From positions 310,001 through 374,000 of the forward strand of contig AP025763.1 in assembly GCA_027943745.1 (NCBI GenBank): DNA of 64,000 bases, read 5' to 3'. This document shows positions 57,696 through 64,000 of the stretch, one piece after another. A program made the position numbers and the translations under genes. Numbering within the stretch: position 1 is the stretch's first letter; every line of letters starts with the position of its first letter. The notes under the pieces are model-generated. The model made no database searches. It was not told the origin of the DNA and saw only the letters and a list, made by a program, of their open reading frames with translations. This DNA is from Neptuniibacter victor (GTDB lineage Bacteria > Pseudomonadota > Gammaproteobacteria > Pseudomonadales > Balneatricaceae).

Positions 57696-58790
57696 ATGTT
57701 GTTGGAAACGTTATTAGATCTCTCTTCGGGGAGGCGACATTCTAGATATTTTAACCAAACTCGCAGCCATTACCTTTTTCGACGTATAAGAATTATCGCA
57801 TTACTGTTGGCGCTGATTCAGCCGGCTTGGTTGCTGGTGGATTATCTTCTGCTGCCAGCCGATATGTTGGAATCTATTGCGATCGCTCGTGGTGCGGCAG
57901 CAACGGCTTGTTTGGTGTTGGCCTCGTGGACATTCAAACGCTATAGCTTGAAACTTGCGCATATGCGTTTGGCTATCTTGGTGTTGATTCTTTCTGCGTT
58001 CCAAACCGTATCTAGTTCTCTGCTGATTGCCCACGGTTATGATTCCACCGTTGCGGGTTATCATTTTTTCCCTTTTATGATTATTACCATGATGGCGGTA
58101 TTTCCGCTTTCAATCCTTGAGGCGTTTTGCTTTACGGTTGGTATGTTGCTGATTGAATATTTAACACAGCTCTTTCGAGGCGTTTCAGGAAGTATTGAAG
58201 CGGTTAATAACTTATGGCTCTTGAGTGTGCTGGGGCTTATTGCCGGTTGGGCTGCGGTAAATCAGTTAAATATGCTGCTTGGACTATATCGCCAAGCCAC
58301 ACGAGATCCTCTTACCGGGTTAGCTAATAGACGGCAGGCGATGGATCAATTGTCGGGGGATATGGCGCAAAGCCGCGAACAGGATAAGCCTTTAAGCGTA
58401 TTGTTATTCGATTTAGATAAATTTAAGAATTTTAATGATACATACGGGCATGCAGCAGGTGATATCGTTTTGCAGGCTTTTGCAAAAGTGATGCGAAAGC
58501 ATGCGCGTAAACGTACCGATTTAGTTTGTCGTTATGGTGGGGAAGAGTTTCTAATGGTGTTACCGGGAATGGATGCCATTAAGGCGCAGGAAGTTGCTGA
58601 GGCGATTAGGATCTCTTGCCATAACGAAAAAATAAAGACACCGAGTGGTGAAAGAATTGGTTTTACAACAAGTATTGGTGTTGCAGAGCTAACAGCGGTG
58701 GATGATATTGACTCAATACTACAGCGCTCAGATGATGCGCTGTATAAAGCGAAAGATAGTGGAAGGGATCAGGTGGCCTTAGCGATTTAG
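57696..58790 (+). CDS. Membrane diguanylate cyclase with multi-helix N-terminus
   Basis: 364 residues. Residues 25-200 hold about six membrane helices with no recognisable sensor domain. The GGDEF domain has DPLTGLANRR, DLDKFKNFND and GGEEF, so it should be active. The I-site position carries KRTD in place of RxxD, so product inhibition may be weak. ATG 57696 is used; a GTG at 57690 is also in frame. It is divergent from mapZ, which could sense its product. Confidence 0.92.
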   Translation: MLLETLLDLSSGRRHSRYFNQTRSHYLFRRIRIIALLLALIQPAWLLVDYLLLPADMLESIAIARGAAATACLVLASWTFKRYSLKLAHMRLAILVLILSAFQTVSSSLLIAHGYDSTVAGYHFFPFMIITMMAVFPLSILEAFCFTVGMLLIEYLTQLFRGVSGSIEAVNNLWLLSVLGLIAGWAAVNQLNMLLGLYRQATRDPLTGLANRRQAMDQLSGDMAQSREQDKPLSVLLFDLDKFKNFNDTYGHAAGDIVLQAFAKVMRKHARKRTDLVCRYGGEEFLMVLPGMDAIKAQEVAEAIRISCHNEKIKTPSGERIGFTTSIGVAELTAVDDIDSILQRSDDALYKAKDSGRDQVALAI

Positions 58791-58818
58791 TCCGTGTTTA
58801 GATAGGCAGATTCAAATT

Positions 58819-58848
58819 AAAAAGCCGAGACATTGTCTCGGCTTTTTT
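58819..58848. terminator. Bidirectional terminator between the GGDEF gene and ettA
   Basis: AAAAGCCGAGAC pairs with GTCTCGGCTTTT around an ATT loop, with a T-run on each outgoing strand. Confidence 0.9.
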
Positions 58849-58865
58849 GTGGTGCTTGGACTAGA

Positions 58866-60533
58866 TTAGCCCAAATCAACCATGCGCTTGTACTTAATAC
58901 GCTCAGGCTGATGCTCTTTGCCGAAACGCTTTTTGTAATCAGCTTGGTACTCAGTGTAGTTGCCTTCGAAGAATTCAACCTTCGAATCACCTTCGTAAGC
59001 AAGCATGTGAGTACAGATGCGGTCTAGGAACCAGCGGTCATGGGAAATAACAACCGCACAACCTGGGAAGGCAAGAATTGCTTCCTCAAGGGCGCGTAGT
59101 GTTTCAATATCCAGATCGTTGGTCGGCTCATCGAGAAGCAGTACGTTACCGCCTTCTTTAAGCAGCTTCGCCATATGCAAACGGTTACGCTCACCACCCG
59201 ATAGATCTTTAACAAATTTCTGTTGATCGCCGCCTTTAAAATTGAATCGACCACAATATGCACGGGAAGGTGTTTGGTAGTTACCAACAGTAATAATATC
59301 TTGGCCGTCAGATAGTTCTTCGAAAACTGTTTTATCGCCGTTTAGATCGCGAGACTGGTTTACATAAGCTAATTCAACCGTTGAGCCTATCTCAATTTCA
59401 CCGCTATCCGGTTTCTCTTCGCCGCTGATCATTTTAAATAGCGTAGATTTACCTGCGCCGTTACCGCCAATGATGCCGACGATCGCGCCTTGAGGGATAG
59501 AGAAGCTTAGGTTCTCGAATAAAACTTTGTCACCGTAAGCTTTAGAGATATTGACGGCATCGATAACTTTGTCACCCAAACGAGGTCCAGGTGGGATGTA
59601 GATCTCTTGCGTCTCGTTACGTGCTTGGAATTCTTTGGAGTTCATCTCTTCGAACTGCTTTAGGCGCGCTTTGGATTTAGACTGACGTCCTTTCTGGCCT
59701 TGGCGAACCCATTCAAGCTCGGAAGATACTGCTTTTTGATGGGCAGCTTCCTGTTTAGCTTCTTGCTCTAAACGCTGTTCTTTCTGTTCAAGCCAAGATG
59801 AATAATTGCCTTCATAAGGAATGCCGCGTCCACGGTCTAGCTCTAAAATCCAGCCGGCTGCGTTATCAAGGAAATAACGGTCATGGGTAATCGCAACAAC
59901 AGTACCTGGGTACTCTTGAAGGAAACGCTCAATCCAAGCGACTGACTCCGCATCCAAATGGTTGGTAGGTTCGTCTAATAGCAGCATATCTGGTTTATCT
60001 AGTAGTAGACGACACAATGCGACACGGCGACGTTCACCACCAGATAAGTTCTTAACTTGAGCATCCCATTCGGGCAGACGCATTGCGTCCGCCGCACGTT
60101 CTAGGGCTGTTTCTAAATTATGGCCGTCTTTCGCTTGAATGAGATCTTCAAACTTCGCTTGCTGTTTAGCAAGTTCGTCGAAGTCAGCATCAGGTTCGGC
60201 GTAAGCTGCATATACGGCTTCTAGGCCGTCAAGGGCTTCTTTAACGTCAGAAACTGATTCTTCTACAATCTCTCTAACTGTTTTTGAATCATCCAGCTCT
60301 GGTTCTTGAGGAAGGTAGCCGATGTTCAGGCCAGGCATTGGATGCGCTTCACCAAGAATTTCGGTGTCTAAGCCCGCCATGATTTTAAGAAGCGTTGATT
60401 TACCTGAGCCATTAAGGCCTAAAACACCAATTTTGGCACCGGGGAAAAAAGAAAGTGAGATATCTTTTAGAATCTCGCGCTTTGGCGGAACAATCTTGCC
60501 TACGCGGTTCATTGAATAAACGAACTGAGCCAT
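58866..60533 (-). CDS. ettA: Energy-dependent translational throttle protein EttA
   Basis: 555 residues, a soluble ABC-F ATPase with two nucleotide-binding domains and no membrane part. Walker A motifs are GLNGSGKST and GGNGAGKST, the signatures are LSGGERRR and LSGGERNR, and each Walker B is LLLLDEPTN or VLLLDEPTN. An arm subdomain lies in the first half and the interdomain linker includes QKGRQSKSKARLKQFEEM. EttA binds the ribosomal E site and slows translation at low energy. Confidence 0.96.
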   Translation of the reverse strand: MAQFVYSMNRVGKIVPPKREILKDISLSFFPGAKIGVLGLNGSGKSTLLKIMAGLDTEILGEAHPMPGLNIGYLPQEPELDDSKTVREIVEESVSDVKEALDGLEAVYAAYAEPDADFDELAKQQAKFEDLIQAKDGHNLETALERAADAMRLPEWDAQVKNLSGGERRRVALCRLLLDKPDMLLLDEPTNHLDAESVAWIERFLQEYPGTVVAITHDRYFLDNAAGWILELDRGRGIPYEGNYSSWLEQKEQRLEQEAKQEAAHQKAVSSELEWVRQGQKGRQSKSKARLKQFEEMNSKEFQARNETQEIYIPPGPRLGDKVIDAVNISKAYGDKVLFENLSFSIPQGAIVGIIGGNGAGKSTLFKMISGEEKPDSGEIEIGSTVELAYVNQSRDLNGDKTVFEELSDGQDIITVGNYQTPSRAYCGRFNFKGGDQQKFVKDLSGGERNRLHMAKLLKEGGNVLLLDEPTNDLDIETLRALEEAILAFPGCAVVISHDRWFLDRICTHMLAYEGDSKVEFFEGNYTEYQADYKKRFGKEHQPERIKYKRMVDLG

Positions 60534-60847
60534 GCAGTAACCTGTCTATTATTTCATAAATTTATGCCGCAATTTTAGCTGAAATAGGCGGTCGAAGGCT
60601 ATTCTTATTCTGGCTGCTGATAATTGCCTGTAAGGGTGATTGGGTTTTATCTAGCGTGTTTTTGTTGGCAAGTTGAGCATAATTGGATCAGTTTTGAACT
60701 TGTTTCAAGTGTAACCCCGTAAATGTTTCGTTATAATACGCGCTTTCCCAACTCTCAAATTGTTCGTTGCTGCTAAATCTCGGCGGTTTTCCGTTGTTGT
60801 TTTCAGTTGAACAGAGCCCACATTGTATTTAGGGGACAGAAAATCCA
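60534..60847. other. Intergenic region between divergent ettA and glyA
   Basis: 314 bases without a gene. A consensus TATAAT at 60732-60737 is the probable glyA -10 element; no good -35 is seen at 16-18 bases, so an activator may be needed. This would give a leader of about 100 bases ending in GGGGAC before the ATG. I see no PurR-type box and no strong hairpin. The ettA promoter must lie in the left part; I cannot place it. Confidence 0.45.
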
Positions 60848-62104
60848 ATGTTTAGCAAAGATATGACAATCGCTGATTTTGATGCAGATCTATGGTCTGC
60901 GATGGAAGCTGAGACAGTACGTCAGGAAGAGCACATCGAACTGATTGCATCTGAAAACTACACTAGCCCACGGGTTATGGAAGCACAGGGTTCTGCGCTG
61001 ACTAACAAATATGCTGAAGGTTATCCGAATAAGCGTTACTACGGTGGTTGTGAACACGTTGATGTTGTTGAGCAATTAGCGATTGATCGAGCTAAAGAGT
61101 TGTTTGGTGCGACTTACGCAAACGTACAGCCACACTCAGGCTCTCAAGCAAACGCAGCTGTATATATGGCGCTTTGTAAGCCGGGTGATACAGTACTAGG
61201 TATGAGCTTAGCTCACGGTGGTCATTTAACACACGGTGCAGCCGTCTCTTTTTCTGGTCGTATCTATAATGCCGTTCAATATGGATTAAACCCTGAAACA
61301 GGCGAGATCGACTATGCAGAAGTTGAACGTCTGGCTGAAGAGCATAAACCGACAATGATCGTAGCAGGTTTCTCTGCCTACTCTCGTATTGTCGATTGGC
61401 AGCGTTTCCGCGATATTGCAGATAAAGTCGGTGCGTCTTTATTTGTTGATATGGCACATGTAGCGGGCTTGGTTGCTGCGGGTGTTTATCCTTCTCCAAT
61501 TGGTATTGCCGATGTTGTGACGACAACGACTCACAAAACATTAGGTGGGCCTCGTGGTGGTTTGATCTTGTCAGCGCGTGCTGATGAAGAACTTCAGAAA
61601 AAGCTTAACTTTGCTGTATTCCCTGAATCTCAAGGTGGTCCTTTGATGCATGTAATCGCTGGTAAAGCGGTGTGCTTCAAAGAAGCGATGGATCCTGAGT
61701 GGAAGGAGTACCAAGCGCAAGTAGTGAAAAATGCGCAAGCGATGGCTGAAACGTTCATGAAACGTGGCATTAAGATTGTTTCTGAAGGAACAGATGATCA
61801 TCTCTTCCTAGTGGATATGATTGACAAAGAGTTTACCGGTAAAGATGCTGATGCTGCGTTAGGTCGTGCAAATATCACGGTTAATAAGAACTCTGTACCA
61901 AATGACCCACGTTCTCCTTTCGTAACCTCTGGATTGCGTATTGGTACACCAGCAGTAACACGTCGCGGTTTTAAAGAAGCAGAAGTGACTGAGTTAACTA
62001 ACTGGATCTGCGATATCCTTGACGATATTAACAACGAAGATGTGATCGCTCGTGTTAAATCGCAAGTTAAAGATATCTGCGCGCGTTACCCTGTTTATAA
62101 GTAA
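60848..62104 (+). CDS. glyA: Serine hydroxymethyltransferase
   Basis: 418 residues. It converts serine and tetrahydrofolate to glycine and methylene-tetrahydrofolate. The PLP lysine is Lys230 in [28 protein letters not shown] and QPHSGSQAN complete the active site. It feeds one-carbon units and follows on from SerA. ATG 60848 follows GGGGAC. It ends in a terminator, so nrdR and ribDE form a separate unit. Confidence 0.98.
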   Translation: MFSKDMTIADFDADLWSAMEAETVRQEEHIELIASENYTSPRVMEAQGSALTNKYAEGYPNKRYYGGCEHVDVVEQLAIDRAKELFGATYANVQPHSGSQANAAVYMALCKPGDTVLGMSLAHGGHLTHGAAVSFSGRIYNAVQYGLNPETGEIDYAEVERLAEEHKPTMIVAGFSAYSRIVDWQRFRDIADKVGASLFVDMAHVAGLVAAGVYPSPIGIADVVTTTTHKTLGGPRGGLILSARADEELQKKLNFAVFPESQGGPLMHVIAGKAVCFKEAMDPEWKEYQAQVVKNAQAMAETFMKRGIKIVSEGTDDHLFLVDMIDKEFTGKDADAALGRANITVNKNSVPNDPRSPFVTSGLRIGTPAVTRRGFKEAEVTELTNWICDILDDINNEDVIARVKSQVKDICARYPVYK

Positions 62105-62151
62105 TACAGGGTTCTGGCTATAACTTATAGCCGGAAAAATGTACAATCGCG

Positions 62152-62175
62152 GGGCTGTCATTGACAGCCCTTTTT
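62152..62175 (+). terminator. Terminator of glyA
   Basis: GGGCTGT (62152-62158) pairs with ACAGCCC (62164-62170), loop CATTG, followed by a T-run. It is 47 bases after the stop codon. Confidence 0.88.
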
Positions 62176-62268
62176 ATTCTCTTCATTTTTGAATTTGAGA
62201 ATAGATTAACGCATATATTTTAGAGATCTCTTTACGAGAAGCCTCTTCGCTCTTTAACGCAGGAAAAG

Positions 62269-62745
62269 TTGATGCATTGTCCGTTTTGTAATGCCAATGA
62301 AACCAAAGTTGTCGACTCTCGACTGGTGGCCGAAGGCCAGCAGGTACGTCGACGTCGTGCATGTGTTAATTGTAATGAGCGTTTTACCACCTATGAAGCA
62401 GCTGAGCTTCTTATGCCACGCCTTATCAAGGCTGATGGTTCTCGCCAACCTTTCGATGACGACAAACTACGAGCCGGTATTCATCGTGCGCTTGAAAAAC
62501 GCCCCGTCTCTATAGAAGAGGTTGAAGCATCGATTAGTCGAATTAAACACCGTCTTCGTGCTACAGGCGAGCGAGAATTACCGTCAAGGCAAGTGGGTGA
62601 AGAAGTGATGTCAGAGCTAAGAAAACTGGATGAAGTTGCCTATGTTAGGTTTGCATCGGTTTATCGTAGCTTTCAAGATATCAATGAATTTAAAGAAGAG
62701 ATTGAGCGCCTTTCAGAGCAACATAAAGTGGAAGGTGCCGAGTAA
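62269..62745 (+). CDS. nrdR: Transcriptional repressor NrdR
   Basis: 158 residues. A zinc ribbon (CPFC at 3-6 and CVNC around 32-35) binds DNA, and an ATP-cone domain (about 49-139) senses ATP/dATP. NrdR represses ribonucleotide reductase genes; none is near here. The ATG at 62269 gives the family start MHCPFC and follows AGGAAAAG. The gene ends exactly at the ribD start codon (TAA then GTG), so they are coupled. Confidence 0.97.
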   Translation: MMHCPFCNANETKVVDSRLVAEGQQVRRRRACVNCNERFTTYEAAELLMPRLIKADGSRQPFDDDKLRAGIHRALEKRPVSIEEVEASISRIKHRLRATGERELPSRQVGEEVMSELRKLDEVAYVRFASVYRSFQDINEFKEEIERLSEQHKVEGAE

Positions 62746-63888
62746 GTGTCAGCTCTGATTCAATGGGATATTGCCGATCACCAATACATGGCAAAAGCTA
62801 TTCAGTTAGCGCGTAATGGATTGTATACCACACAGCCGAACCCTCGCGTTGGCTGTGTGCTGGTTAAAAATGGTCAAGTGGTTGGCGAAGGGTTCCACTA
62901 TCGTGCCGGCGAAGGGCATGCGGAGGTCAATGCATTGGCAATGGCTGGAGAGAAGGCTAAAGGGGCTACCGCCTATGTGACACTGGAGCCTTGTAGTCAT
63001 TATGGTAGAACACCCCCTTGTGCTAGAGGCTTAATCGATGCGGGCGTTACCCGCGTTGTTTCGGCGATGGTAGATCCTAATCCTGAGGTAGCAGGGCGTG
63101 GTATTAAAATGCTCTCTGCTGCAGGAATTGATGCAAGTTTTGGGTTACTGGAAAAAGAAGCAAAAGCGTTAAACCCAGGCTTTATTAAGCGTATGGAACA
63201 AGGCTTGCCTTTCGTGCGTGTTAAACTGGCCTCTAGTTTAGATGGCCGGACCGCAATGGCATCGGGTGAATCCCAATGGATAACAGGTGCAGCAGCGCGT
63301 AGTGATGTGCAAAAGTTAAGGGCACAGAGTTCGGTGATCGTGACGGGTGTCGAATCGATTATTCATGATGACTCGTCGCTGACCGTTCGTGAAGATCAAT
63401 TAGGGTTAGCTGATGCTAAGCAGATTGTTGAACAGCAACCTCTAAGAGTTATCTTGGATTCCTCTTTACGAACACCAAAAACTGCGAATATATTTAAGCA
63501 GCCTGGACGGACAGTGGTCGCGACTTGTTCAAGTAATAATGAGCGTATTAAAGAACTTGAAGCGGTTGGAGCAGAGGTGGTTGTACTGCCGAGTGATAAC
63601 GGTCGGGTATCCTTGATCGCATTGCTGAAATGGCTCGCCGCTACCGAGCAGAGCAATGATGTGCTAATTGAGGCTGGGGCCACATTGGCGGGGGCATGTC
63701 TACAACAAGGTTTAGTTGATGAGCTTCAACTTTATATGGCGATGAAATTATTAGGCAGTGATGCCCGCCCTACATTTGCGCTACCTTTGACTAAAATGTC
63801 AGAGCAGATTGAATTAAAACAGATCGATAGCCGTATGCTAGGTAACGATCTTAAGCTGGTTTTACAGCCAGTTTGTGGAGAAGGCTAG
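62746..63888 (+). CDS. ribD: Riboflavin biosynthesis deaminase/reductase
   Basis: 380 residues, a two-domain enzyme. The N-terminal deaminase has HAEVNAL and PCSHYGRTPPC with zinc His and Cys residues. The C-terminal reductase starts near 150 (VRVKLASSLDGRTA) and has DSSLRTP and IEAGATLAG. It performs two early steps of riboflavin synthesis. The start is GTG 62746, directly after the nrdR stop codon. ribE begins at once after its stop. Confidence 0.97.
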   Translation: MSALIQWDIADHQYMAKAIQLARNGLYTTQPNPRVGCVLVKNGQVVGEGFHYRAGEGHAEVNALAMAGEKAKGATAYVTLEPCSHYGRTPPCARGLIDAGVTRVVSAMVDPNPEVAGRGIKMLSAAGIDASFGLLEKEAKALNPGFIKRMEQGLPFVRVKLASSLDGRTAMASGESQWITGAAARSDVQKLRAQSSVIVTGVESIIHDDSSLTVREDQLGLADAKQIVEQQPLRVILDSSLRTPKTANIFKQPGRTVVATCSSNNERIKELEAVGAEVVVLPSDNGRVSLIALLKWLAATEQSNDVLIEAGATLAGACLQQGLVDELQLYMAMKLLGSDARPTFALPLTKMSEQIELKQIDSRMLGNDLKLVLQPVCGEG

Positions 63889-64000
63889 ATGTTTACCGGA
63901 ATTATTGAAGCGGTAGGTTCGATTGCAGGAATCGAAGAGCGCAATGGTGATATGCGTCTTTATGTACGAACAGGCGCGCTAGATCTAGGTGATGTAAAAC
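63889..64000 (+). CDS. ribE: Riboflavin synthase alpha chain, N-terminal part (partial)
   Basis: The first 37 residues are visible, starting MFTGIIEAVGSI, the invariant start of the riboflavin synthase first lumazine-binding domain. The gene runs off the window. It begins directly after the ribD stop codon, so nrdR-ribD-ribE is one operon. Confidence 0.93.
   Translation, partial: MFTGIIEAVGSIAGIEERNGDMRLYVRTGALDLGDVK

Noticed and set aside
61092-61541. 149-residue minus-strand frame under glyA
   Set aside because: glyA is an unmistakable full-length gene; the antisense frame has no ribosome site or recognisable domain.

Overview
This window reads as a chromosomal segment of a free-living, respiring, probably marine gammaproteobacterium of moderate GC content, most likely in or near Oceanospirillales/Pseudomonadales. 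That placement is inference. It rests on a long gene order that, from established knowledge, matches the Pseudomonas aeruginosa PA5034-PA5055 block (hemE, gltD, gltB, damX-like, aroB, aroK, pilQPONM, mrcA, malic enzyme, nuclease, rpmE, priA, argS, SPOR protein, hslV, hslU, DUF971), and on the radA-mapZ pair. I saw no tRNA, rRNA, insertion sequence, prophage or CRISPR array. The window is dense, mostly housekeeping DNA cut by gene order breakpoints.

Layout. 1-2300: the end of a diguanylate cyclase, a lipoprotein, a response regulator with a PilZ-like tail and a small unknown gene. 2300-5000: a long structured leader and ilvIH. 5100-7950: a flavin reductase-like protein, LexA-controlled umuDC and a small unknown gene. 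8000-11300: a CopD-like membrane protein and a di-haem cytochrome c peroxidase, divergent from a Cache-GGDEF protein, with a perfect FNR/Anr site between them. 11300-14100: parvulin, two unlike bacterioferritin subunits, a Fur box, bfd and a sirtuin. 14100-19400: malate synthase G, an alpha/beta hydrolase, serA and ppnP. 19400-23600: LysR, a divergent MFS exporter, a FAH protein, DUF2927 and hemJ. 23600-32300 (minus strand): priA-argS-SPOR-hslVU-DUF971-ubiE-ubiJ, with a sigma32-type promoter before hslV. 32300-51700: rpmE, secreted nuclease, malic enzyme, mrcA (opposite strand), pilMNOPQ-aroKB-damX, gltBD. 51700-64000: hemE, carbonic anhydrase, metY, radA, mapZ, a membrane diguanylate cyclase, ettA, glyA, nrdR, ribD and the start of ribE.

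Themes. Iron and haem handling recurs: two Bfr subunits, Bfd, HemJ, HemE and a haem peroxidase. Cyclic-di-GMP also recurs: three GGDEF proteins, a MapZ-type PilZ adaptor and a PilZ-like response regulator beside the type IV pilus assembly operon. No obviously new multi-gene system is visible. The most rewarding points are the ilvIH leader RNA, the split-function bacterioferritin pair, the OB-like tail on the secreted nuclease, the hslVU leader and the PilZ-like tail of the response regulator.
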